A stretch of 6,028 bases of DNA, from contig JAERRP010000087.1 in assembly GCA_016735415.1 (NCBI GenBank), positions 1-6,028 on the forward strand. The letters run 5' to 3'. How positions within the stretch are numbered: the first letter of the stretch is position 1; every line of letters starts with the position of its first letter. The notes beneath the pieces were generated by a model. That model ran no database searches, was not told the origin of the DNA, and worked only from the letters and a program-made list of their open reading frames with translations. Source of the DNA: Desulfobacterales bacterium (GTDB taxonomy: Bacteria; Desulfobacterota; Desulfobacteria; Desulfobacterales; UBA5852). The position numbers and the translations under genes were made by a program. This document shows, one piece after another, positions 1 to 5,957 of this stretch.

Positions 1-1925
1 ATCAAACGCTCCAGTTCGCGAATGCCTGCAATCGGGTTGCGCAGGTAGTTGATGTGGCGGTTTTCGGGATCATTGGCGATAAATTCTTTGACGGGCCCGT
101 TGGAGTGGATGCGCTTCATCAGCCGATTCCAGATATCCACGGCCGGCACGAAGCGCACCGAAAAATCCTGCAGCCGCAGGGGCGGGCTGACGGCAAAAAC
201 GCCGCAAATAGCAGGTAGACGCGAGGAGACCTCAAGCGCCAGCCCGGCCCCGTTCGAAAAGCCGCCGACCACCACCCGGCGGCAATGACAGGCCATTAAG
301 GCACAGGCCGCTTCCACGGACCGAATCCATTCCCGATGTGAACGGGTTGCCAGATCTTCCGGGGCGGTACCGTGCCCCGGCACTCGCGGGGCATAAACCC
401 AGTATCCCTGTTGCTGGATGTAGCGCCCCAGTTCCCTGACTTCTTCAGGCGCCGCCATATAGCCGTGCACCACCACCACCCCCAGCCGACGAGAGCGCCC
501 CCGCAGTAGAAAGGGCCGGCCGATGGCCGAATCCTTGGATTCACCTTCAATATGGTAATTGGCATAATCCTGTGCAAACGCTTCTTCAGCCTCACGCAGC
601 AACTGCCGGGCCAATCGGCGGCGTGTCAGGAAAGCCGGCTGCCAGGCAACCCGGCGCAGGCATCGTTGAAGGGAAACCAGAGGCTCGACTTCGTTGGCGA
701 TCACACGGACCGGATTTTCCATCCGAATCCGATGGAATTCAAACGGATGGGTCAGCCGGGTGACGTTCTTGTACAGGAAACCGTCGTTCTCCACGACCAC
801 GTCGGTGTCCCGGGCCAGGGTCAGAAAATCCCGATACTTGTTGTAACGATCATCGGTTAAAAGATGGAGTTGATCTTCCTTCAGGCTGCGGTGCAGATAA
901 ACCCCGGGATTGGACAGGCAATGAACGACGGCCAGGTAAACCTTGCGCTGCAGGTCGGCCGACCGGATACGACGGAAGGGTGTCAGTCGAAGCAGGGAGG
1001 CAAAAAGATGGTCGTGGTTCACCGTGGTCATACCATAGATGGCGTCCATATAGCGCCGCATGATCTGCAGGGCTTCCCGGCGCATCCGTCGGCGCGAACC
1101 GATCTCGTCGTTGAATCCGATGGAACGGCCGGATTGGATGTCCTGGTTTATGGTGGCGCAGCTGAGGCATGGCTTGATGGCAATCGGTTCACCAAAGTGC
1201 ATATCCATATCCACCCCTGAAAAAAACATTGTGCCCTCAGCCATCAACTCTTCCACCAGACGTTCCGACAGGCTCTCCTTGAAGCGCCGGGCCAGGGATG
1301 TCAGAATATTTTCTTTGGCCCGGATCGGATAATAGGTCAGGTTAACCGGCACGATGGACAAACTGCGGTTGATCACCGGGTCGATATCCTGGATGCCGAA
1401 CCGATCCATAAGCCGCCGGGCTTTATCATGATCGACCTGGTGCAGATAGCGTAGTCGCTGGCGATAGAACTCGGTGCGCATGGCCAGCATGGCCGCCCCG
1501 GTGTGCGGGGGATGCTTTCCGCCGGCATAGGAAATCATGTGGCGGCCTTTTTCGATCAGTTTCTTGTTTTTGACCATCCGGCCTTCGGGATAGATGATCC
1601 AGGAAGCTTCGCCGGTCAACAGGGTTTTAACGACCAGTTTATCGCGGTCCGGGTTCTGGGTGGATACGGCGCCGACCTGATCGAGGTAAGTGCCCAGAGC
1701 GCCTTGGAAGAGATCAAAATCGGCCAGGGACCACACGGGGGTCCCGGTCAGCTTGTTGATGAAATAGGGCATCAACAGCGTTTCGATGCGTGTAAAATGG
1801 TTGATGACAAAAAGAAGCGCGCCTTCAGGAATATGCTCGGTGCCGTGGGTCTTGATGTTGGCTTTGGAAAGCCATGAAAACGCCTTTATCGCCAGGCCCG
1901 TGGTGCGGTATGCGAAACGGTTCAT
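1..1925 (-). CDS. Acyltransferase (PlsC-like)-alpha/beta hydrolase fusion protein, C-terminus cut off by the window edge
   Basis: The frame is open from the ATG at 1925-1923 to base 3 (641 codons, no stop), so the 3' end lies outside. The N-terminal part (about residues 20-230) looks like a PlsC/LPLAT acyltransferase, a family that moves an acyl group from acyl-CoA or acyl-ACP to an acceptor, usually at the membrane. NHFTRIE gives the catalytic His43 with an HX4E48 box in place of the usual HX4D, YPEGR lies at 112-116, and SIVPVNLTYYP follows. The middle (about 240-470) is basic and unassigned. The C-terminal part begins a lipase/carboxylesterase-like alpha/beta hydrolase: VVVVHGY (His487-Gly488, oxyanion region), then G-F-S-N-G with nucleophile Ser557. 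The catalytic Asp and His must lie beyond the window. I see no signal peptide or clear membrane span. An acyl transfer/hydrolysis role in lipid metabolism is inference, and substrates are unknown. An in-frame ATG 14 codons upstream (1967-1965) would place the start inside the predicted promoter, so I prefer 1925. The gene is divergent from the tRNA-thiolation operon. Confidence 0.88.
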   Translation of the reverse strand, partial: MNRFAYRTTGLAIKAFSWLSKANIKTHGTEHIPEGALLFVINHFTRIETLLMPYFINKLTGTPVWSLADFDLFQGALGTYLDQVGAVSTQNPDRDKLVVKTLLTGEASWIIYPEGRMVKNKKLIEKGRHMISYAGGKHPPHTGAAMLAMRTEFYRQRLRYLHQVDHDKARRLMDRFGIQDIDPVINRSLSIVPVNLTYYPIRAKENILTSLARRFKESLSERLVEELMAEGTMFFSGVDMDMHFGEPIAIKPCLSCATINQDIQSGRSIGFNDEIGSRRRMRREALQIMRRYMDAIYGMTTVNHDHLFASLLRLTPFRRIRSADLQRKVYLAVVHCLSNPGVYLHRSLKEDQLHLLTDDRYNKYRDFLTLARDTDVVVENDGFLYKNVTRLTHPFEFHRIRMENPVRVIANEVEPLVSLQRCLRRVAWQPAFLTRRRLARQLLREAEEAFAQDYANYHIEGESKDSAIGRPFLLRGRSRRLGVVVVHGYMAAPEEVRELGRYIQQQGYWVYAPRVPGHGTAPEDLATRSHREWIRSVEAACALMACHCRRVVVGGFSNGAGLALEVSSRLPAICGVFAVSPPLRLQDFSVRFVPAVDIWNRLMKRIHSNGPVKEFIANDPENRHINYLRNPIAGIRELERL

Positions 1926-1931
1926 ATTGGA

Positions 1932-1960
1932 ATTATAAAAAATCCCTGCCCGGGAATCAA
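1932..1960 (-). promoter_or_regulatory. Sigma70-type promoter of the acyltransferase-hydrolase gene, possibly leaderless
   Basis: On the minus strand, TTGATT (1960-1955) is followed by a 17-bp spacer and a perfect TATAAT (1937-1932). Only six bases separate the -10 box from the ATG at 1925, so the expected transcription start falls on or beside the A of the start codon. No Shine-Dalgarno lies in front of that ATG. Either the mRNA is leaderless or translation begins further in. The next in-frame ATG is Met52, already past the HX4E box, which favours leaderless translation. The match is seen in the sequence; its activity is inferred. Confidence 0.6.
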
Positions 1961-2011
1961 CAACCATCCGTGAGGATGCTCAAGGGTTTGAAAAACTAAG
2001 GGGCGTTGCGG

Positions 2012-2037
2012 GCGCGGCAGAAAATATTTTTCCGCGC
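2012..2037. repeat. GC-rich hairpin in the divergent intergenic region
   Basis: GCGCGG (2012-2017) and CCGCGC (2032-2037) are perfect complements. The stem can continue inward past one C/T mismatch using A-T and G-T pairs, closing on an AATA loop. No T-run follows on either strand, so it is not a typical intrinsic terminator. It lies between the two predicted divergent promoters, where it could be an operator, a cruciform or a remnant of a repeat element. Only the symmetry is seen; the role is unknown. Confidence 0.45.
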
Positions 2038-2055
2038 GACGGTATTGCCATCAAG

Positions 2056-2084
2056 TTGACATAACTTCCAAATATCGTTAGGTT
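2056..2084 (+). promoter_or_regulatory. Candidate promoter of the NIL-ferredoxin/mnmA/mtaB operon
   Basis: A perfect TTGACA (2056-2061) is followed by a 17-bp spacer and TAGGTT (2079-2084). The second hexamer matches TATAAT at only three positions, but these are the most conserved ones (first T, second A, last T). Transcription would start near 2091 and leave a leader of about 90 nt before the GTG at 2181. I saw no better candidate in the intergenic region. Confidence 0.4.
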
Positions 2085-2137
2085 CTGACCCCGAACTTGC
2101 ACTGTATTCGCGCGATAGGGCCGATAAAGTCGGCGGT

Positions 2138-2177
2138 GATCGCAAAAAGCCAACCATGACGCTTTACGGAGGCGATC
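2138..2177 (+). promoter_or_regulatory. Possible leader hairpin touching the ribosome binding site
   Basis: Two nested inverted repeats are visible: an outer stem GATCGC (2138-2143)/GCGATC (2172-2177) and an inner stem AAAGC (2146-2150)/GCTTT (2161-2165) around a 10-base loop. The Shine-Dalgarno GGAGG (2168-2172) lies in the right-hand internal bulge, with its last G in the outer stem. If folded, this could partly hide the ribosome site of the first operon gene. It resembles no riboswitch I recognise. The pairings are seen; regulation is inference, and short stems like these also arise by chance. Confidence 0.3.
2168..2172 (+). promoter_or_regulatory. Strong Shine-Dalgarno that sets a GTG start
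   Basis: GGAGG lies 8 bases before the GTG at 2181. The alternative in-frame ATG at 2199 has no purine-rich site at a suitable distance, so the GTG is the better start. It adds six residues to the protein. Confidence 0.7.
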
Positions 2178-2180
2178 GGG

Positions 2181-2609
2181 GTGTATTCCAAAATTCTAAT
2201 GCTGCGGTTTTCGGCCAAGGTTTCCCAGAAACCGGTCGTTTGTTACCTCACCAAACGCTTTGATCTGACGTTCAACATCCTGAACGCCACGATTCTGCCG
2301 CGCCAGGAGGGGGTTATGGTGCTTGAGCTGTCCGGTGAGCGCAAGCAGTTTCGTGAAGGTGTCAAATTCCTTAAGGCTCAGGGCATCGATGTCCAGAATG
2401 CCGGCCAGGAAGGAAATCGCCTGAAAACCAAATGCACCCATTGCGGGGCCTGCACCGCGGTTTGCCCCACCGGGGCTTTGGAAATCGAACGCCCGTCCAT
2501 GAGCGTCAATTTTAACCAGAGTAAATGCAGCGTGTGCGAACTGTGCATCCCGGCCTGCCCTTCACGCGCCATGACGATGCGGCCCATCAACAAGGTCTTT
2601 TTCGATTAA
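2181..2609 (+). CDS. NIL-domain 2[4Fe-4S] ferredoxin
   Basis: A 142-residue soluble protein starting at GTG behind a strong GGAGG. Residues about 7-75 resemble a NIL domain, the small ferredoxin-like fold found at the C-terminus of methionine ABC transporter ATPases and in NIL-ferredoxins. Residues 85-131 form a bacterial-type ferredoxin with two CxxCxxCxxxCP motifs (Cys85, 88, 91, 95 and Cys116, 119, 122, 126), enough for two [4Fe-4S] clusters. Related archaeal NIL-ferredoxins work with a COG1900-type partner in sulfide-dependent homocysteine synthesis. No such partner is visible here. Instead the stop codon overlaps the mnmA start by one base (TAATG), so the two are probably translationally coupled. 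I infer a role as electron donor or sulfur-handling partner for the tRNA-sulfur enzymes downstream. A methionine or homocysteine role remains possible. The architecture is secure; the function is not. Confidence 0.9.
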   Translation: MYSKILMLRFSAKVSQKPVVCYLTKRFDLTFNILNATILPRQEGVMVLELSGERKQFREGVKFLKAQGIDVQNAGQEGNRLKTKCTHCGACTAVCPTGALEIERPSMSVNFNQSKCSVCELCIPACPSRAMTMRPINKVFFD

Positions 2610-3652
2610 TGACCCTTACGGCGGTGGCCATCAGCGGCGGCATCGACTCGCTTGTCAGCGCTTATCTCCTGCAGGCCGCCGGCCATGAAGTCATCGGGTT
2701 GCATTTCCTGACAGGATTTGAAGACCCCCCGGTAAAAAACGATGCCACCCATCCGATCCACCGCATCGGTGAACAGCTCGATATCCCGATTCATATCCTG
2801 AACCTCTCGGCGGTATTCCGCCAACAGGTGGTGGCTTACTTCAGTTCGACCTACCGTGCCGGCCGCACCCCCAATCCGTGTCTGTTCTGCAATCCCCTGA
2901 TCAAATTCGGTCAGCTGTGGTCGCATGCCGCCCGGCGGGGCGCCGAGGGCCTGGCCACCGGGCATTATGCCCGCGTGATCAAGGGACCCGACGGCCGTTA
3001 TCACCTTCTACAGGGGATCGACCGACAAAAGGATCAATCTTATTTTTTAGCCCGCCTTACCCCGGATCAGCTTGCCAGGGCATGCTTCCCGCTGGGCGAC
3101 CGGCTTAAGAGAGACGTCCGTCAACTGGCGGCCGCAAAAGACCTTCAACCCCTGACATCCGGGGAGAGCCAGGATGTATGTTTTATCCGCAATCGAACCT
3201 ACGGGAGTTTTCTGGCGGAGCATGAGGGCCTTCCGCCCCGGCCGGGCCCGATCGAGGATGTCGAGGGTCGCATCATCGGACGACACCAGGGCCTCCATCT
3301 TTTCACGATCGGACAGCGCCGGGGCATCAATTGCCCGGCGGCGGAACCCTACTATGTCGTGCGCATCGATCCGGTTGGCAACCGGTTGGTGGTCGGATCC
3401 AGAAAAGACCTGAAAAGCAGTGTCGGCGAGGTGGTGGATATTAACTGGATCAACAAGCCGGCACGGTTTCCGGCGCAAGCCCGGGTTAAAATCCGCTATC
3501 GTCACCGCGCCGCCGCTGCCCGGCTGATCGCATCGGAAACGGATCAGAAGGTCCGGATCCGATTTCAGGAACCGCAAAACAGCATCACACCGGGTCAGGG
3601 TGCTGTCTTCTACGACGGCGAGGAAGTCATCGGAAGCGGCTGGATCGTTTGA
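2609..3652 (+). CDS. mnmA: tRNA-uridine 2-sulfurtransferase MnmA
   Basis: A 347-residue cytoplasmic enzyme that makes the 2-thio group at wobble U34 of tRNA-Lys, -Glu and -Gln, using ATP to adenylate the uridine before sulfur insertion. The N-terminal PP-loop ATPase shows SGGIDS at 9-14. TPNPCLFCN carries Cys91 and Cys94, followed by IKFG and TGHYAR. KDQSYFL lies at 141-147, and SQDVCFI contains the second catalytic cysteine, Cys191. TIGQRRGI (233-240) leads into the C-terminal beta-barrel region. The length is slightly below the E. coli enzyme (about 368). E. coli has Asp at the position of Cys91, so this is the CxxC form with three candidate Fe-S or persulfide ligands. The frame extends 28 codons further upstream inside the ferredoxin gene, but the ATG at 2609 fits the family N-terminus and forms the TAATG overlap. 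No strong Shine-Dalgarno is present, which is consistent with coupling. mtaB follows after 4 bp. Confidence 0.95.
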   Translation: MTLTAVAISGGIDSLVSAYLLQAAGHEVIGLHFLTGFEDPPVKNDATHPIHRIGEQLDIPIHILNLSAVFRQQVVAYFSSTYRAGRTPNPCLFCNPLIKFGQLWSHAARRGAEGLATGHYARVIKGPDGRYHLLQGIDRQKDQSYFLARLTPDQLARACFPLGDRLKRDVRQLAAAKDLQPLTSGESQDVCFIRNRTYGSFLAEHEGLPPRPGPIEDVEGRIIGRHQGLHLFTIGQRRGINCPAAEPYYVVRIDPVGNRLVVGSRKDLKSSVGEVVDINWINKPARFPAQARVKIRYRHRAAAARLIASETDQKVRIRFQEPQNSITPGQGAVFYDGEEVIGSGWIV

Positions 3653-3656
3653 GACA

Positions 3657-4985
3657 ATGAAATTCCTGGTCACCACACTGGGCTGCAAAGTCAATCAATT
3701 CGAATCGGACGCCATCGCCCAGGCCCTGCAAACGCATGGCTGGCACGCCGTGCAAGCGGGCGAGCACGCCGATGTCTGTATCGTTAACACCTGCACCGTT
3801 ACAGGGAAAGCCTCCATGCAGTCGCGCCAGGTGATTCGTCAACTGATGCGCCGACACGAGGGCGCGCGCATCATCGTGACTGGTTGCTATGCTCAGACCG
3901 CCCCCGAGGAAATCGAAAAAATCGGCGGGGTACACTATGTTATCGGCCATTTTGATAAATCCGACATCCCGCGCCTGATCGTCGAATCACTCCCGAACGA
4001 CAGGGCCCCAGCCGTCCGCATGGTAAAAAATATCCAGCAGGCGGCCCGATTCAGCATGCCCCCGGCGGCGGCCTACGGCCGGCGCACAAGGCCCTACCTG
4101 AAAATCCAGGACGGCTGCAACTGCTTCTGCACCTATTGCATTGTGCCCCATGCCCGTGGTCCCAGCCGCAGCATGCCCTTTGAAGCGGTATTGGAACAAT
4201 TGAAGCATCTGGGCCGGAAGAATTTTCGCGAAGTGGTACTCACGGGGATCCATCTGGGGGCCTACGGGGCGGATCTCACCCCCCCGACCCGCCTGATCGA
4301 TTTATTGTACCGGATCGAAACCCTTCGCCCGCTTGACCGCCTGCGCTTGAGCTCGATCGAACCGGATGAAGTCTCTCCGGAGCTGGTGGCCTTTCTGGCG
4401 GACTCGGCCGTCTTTTGTCCGCACTTCCACCTCCCTCTGCAAAGCGGCGACGACCGGATTCTTGAACGCATGCACCGTCCCTACGATGGCCGCTATTTTA
4501 TGCGAACGGTGCGTTCAATTCACGACCGTATGCCGCACGCCGCCATCGGGGCCGATGTGCTGGTCGGTTTTCCGGGGGAAGACCAGGCCTCATTCGATCG
4601 TACCTACGACTTGATTGCGGACCTTCCGCTGACCTATCTGCACGTTTTTCCCTTTTCCGCCCGCCCCGGCACACCGGCCTGTCATTTTCCCGACCGGGTT
4701 TCCGACCCGACGGTCAAAGCGCGCACGGCCCGGCTGCGGGTCCTCGGTCAGCAAAAAGGACAGGCTTTCATGCAGGCCAACATCGACCGAACCCATGACA
4801 TCCTGGTCGAGAACAGACGCGACGGTCGCACCGGCTTGCTCACGGGCGTGTCCGCTAATTATCTCACCATTCTCTTTGAGGGCGATGATCGTCTCATGAA
4901 CCACATCGTTCCGGTACGGGCCTCAACCGTCCATTCGGACAAGCGTTTAATGGGACACATTATCGAACATGTTAATATAAAGTAA
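3657..4985 (+). CDS. mtaB: tRNA (t6A37) methylthiotransferase MtaB
   Basis: A 442-residue radical-SAM enzyme that converts t6A37 to ms2t6A37 in ANN-decoding tRNAs such as tRNA-Lys(UUU). The N-terminal methylthiotransferase domain has its three auxiliary-cluster cysteines: Cys10 (TLGCKVNQFES), Cys46 (VNTCTVT) and Cys77 (VTGCYAQ). The radical-SAM motif is Cys154-x3-Cys158-x2-Cys161 (DGCNCFCTYC). The conserved LSSIEPDEV and LPLQSGDD segments follow, and a TRAM-like RNA-binding domain occupies roughly residues 375-440. NTCTVT and SSIEP point to MtaB (B. subtilis YqeV type) rather than MiaB or RimO. The frame is open 19 codons further upstream into mnmA, but Met at 3657 gives the canonical N-terminus. 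The start lies 4 bp after the mnmA stop with only a weak ribosome site, so coupling is likely. It ends the operon; I see no clear intrinsic terminator after it. Confidence 0.95.
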   Translation: MKFLVTTLGCKVNQFESDAIAQALQTHGWHAVQAGEHADVCIVNTCTVTGKASMQSRQVIRQLMRRHEGARIIVTGCYAQTAPEEIEKIGGVHYVIGHFDKSDIPRLIVESLPNDRAPAVRMVKNIQQAARFSMPPAAAYGRRTRPYLKIQDGCNCFCTYCIVPHARGPSRSMPFEAVLEQLKHLGRKNFREVVLTGIHLGAYGADLTPPTRLIDLLYRIETLRPLDRLRLSSIEPDEVSPELVAFLADSAVFCPHFHLPLQSGDDRILERMHRPYDGRYFMRTVRSIHDRMPHAAIGADVLVGFPGEDQASFDRTYDLIADLPLTYLHVFPFSARPGTPACHFPDRVSDPTVKARTARLRVLGQQKGQAFMQANIDRTHDILVENRRDGRTGLLTGVSANYLTILFEGDDRLMNHIVPVRASTVHSDKRLMGHIIEHVNIK

Positions 4986-5026
4986 ACTTTTAATACGCAA
5001 TGTCTATCATTCTGTTTTTTTAACTA

Positions 5027-5043
5027 ATATACATCACGTATAT
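5027..5043. repeat. Short AT-rich inverted repeat upstream of the MBL hydrolase
   Basis: ATATAC (5027-5032) and GTATAT (5038-5043) form a perfect 6-bp inverted repeat with a 5-bp spacer. The 17-bp symmetrical site has the size of a typical dimeric-repressor operator. It overlaps a weak TATATA -10-like hexamer (5039-5044). The surrounding gap is AT-rich, so a chance origin is quite possible. Confidence 0.25.
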
Positions 5044-5055
5044 ACAGGTTTCTAA

Positions 5056-5127
5056 ATGAGCATCATATTCACGCCCGTTATTATGCCGGTCCCTCGGGAT
5101 GAACCGCCGGGCGCTAAATGCATCTGA
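5056..5127 (+). CDS. Possible 23-residue leader ORF overlapping the MBL hydrolase start
   Basis: ATG at 5056 opens a 23-codon frame that ends with TGA at 5125-5127, ten bases into the MBL hydrolase gene in another frame. A weak CAGG stands 7 bases ahead of its ATG. The MBL gene has no good ribosome site of its own, so reading through this ORF could couple translation into it. The peptide is proline-rich in its second half and resembles nothing I recognise. It could equally be a chance frame. Confidence 0.22.
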   Translation: MSIIFTPVIMPVPRDEPPGAKCI

Positions 5128-5957
5128 TCAAAGACCACCGGTTCGGTGATGTGCGCGGTTTCGAGCTGGGTTACGGCCCGATCGGCCGCCCGCTCATGAC
5201 CGTCTATTTCTATTTTGTCGATGGTCTGCTGATCGATACCGGTCAGCACCATATGCAGCGTCAGGCCCTGCAGTTGGTGGAAAAGCTGTCGCCGATTCAC
5301 CGGATTCTCATCACCCATCATCATGAAGATCACAGCGGCAATGCGGCTGCATTTCAGAACGCCACCGGTGCATCCCTGGGGGCTCATCCTCTGACGGCCG
5401 CCAAACTGCGTTCGGGGTTCAGGATTCTGCCCTACCAGCGTCTGGTCTGGGGACGGGCCCCGGTGGCCGACCCCAAGCCCCTGCCCCCCAGGATATTATC
5501 TGATCACGTTACCCTCGTGCCTTTGCATACGCCCGGCCACAGCCGGGACCACATGGCTTTCTTCGAACCGGATCGCGGCTGGCTGTTTGCGGGCGACCTG
5601 TTTATCGGTGAACGCATCAAATTCTTCCGCACGGATGAAGATATTCATGCCCAGATCGCGTCCCTTCGCAACGTGCGCCAACTGGCGTTTGAGGCCTTGT
5701 TTTGCGCCCATAACCCCTGCACAACCGGCGGACTGGAAAAAATTTCCGCCAAACTGGATTTTCTGGAAGTGCTTCGCGGTCGTGTCCGGGAATTGCGTGC
5801 ACGGGGATTGGCGGAAAAGGAAATCATCGCCCGCCTGGATCCGCGCCGGGATCGTTTCGTGAAATGGTTCACGATGGGCAATGCCAGTTTTGCGAATATG
5901 GTCCGCTCAGCCCTGAAACCGGAAAAGCCCGCCACGGATAACTTTCTGTCCATATAA
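5118..5957 (+). CDS. MBL-fold metallo-hydrolase
   Basis: A complete 279-residue metallo-beta-lactamase superfamily protein with every expected metal ligand: HHHEDH gives His67, His69, Asp71 and His72, HTPGHS gives His141, GDLF gives Asp160 and CAHN gives His198. Such a site normally holds two Zn (or Fe) ions and activates water. The layout resembles LACTB2/glyoxalase II-like hydrolases with a C-terminal helical extension (about 210-275). The substrate cannot be told from sequence. I see no rubredoxin, flavodoxin or RNA-processing beta-CASP domain, and no signal peptide, so it is probably cytoplasmic. The start is firm on one side: an in-frame TAA lies directly before the ATG (5115-5117). There is no clear Shine-Dalgarno. 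It is separated from mtaB by 132 bp and is probably its own transcription unit. Confidence 0.9.
   Translation: MHLIKDHRFGDVRGFELGYGPIGRPLMTVYFYFVDGLLIDTGQHHMQRQALQLVEKLSPIHRILITHHHEDHSGNAAAFQNATGASLGAHPLTAAKLRSGFRILPYQRLVWGRAPVADPKPLPPRILSDHVTLVPLHTPGHSRDHMAFFEPDRGWLFAGDLFIGERIKFFRTDEDIHAQIASLRNVRQLAFEALFCAHNPCTTGGLEKISAKLDFLEVLRGRVRELRARGLAEKEIIARLDPRRDRFVKWFTMGNASFANMVRSALKPEKPATDNFLSI

Noticed and set aside
49..1877. Plus-strand frames of up to 124 codons (for example 552-860, 864-1220, 1503-1877)
   Set aside because: They lie opposite the continuous 641-codon minus-strand gene with recognisable acyltransferase and hydrolase motifs. They have no family resemblance and are typical antisense shadows of GC-rich coding sequence.
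2525..2608. A 28-residue upstream extension of MnmA
   Set aside because: It is read out of frame inside the ferredoxin's second Fe-S motif. The family N-terminus fits the ATG at 2609, which also forms the TAATG overlap.
3600..3656. A 19-residue upstream extension of MtaB
   Set aside because: It lies inside the mnmA C-terminus in another frame. The canonical MtaB N-terminus starts at 3657.
3047..3694. A 215-codon minus-strand frame across mnmA
   Set aside because: It is fully antisense to the clearly recognised MnmA, shows no motif, and is explained by codon bias in the real gene.
4971..5020. Intrinsic terminator after mtaB
   Set aside because: AAAGT-AA-ACTTT gives only a 5-bp AT-rich stem with a 2-base loop. 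The T-run at 5014-5021 is about 25 bases away, so there is no credible GC stem plus U-tract.
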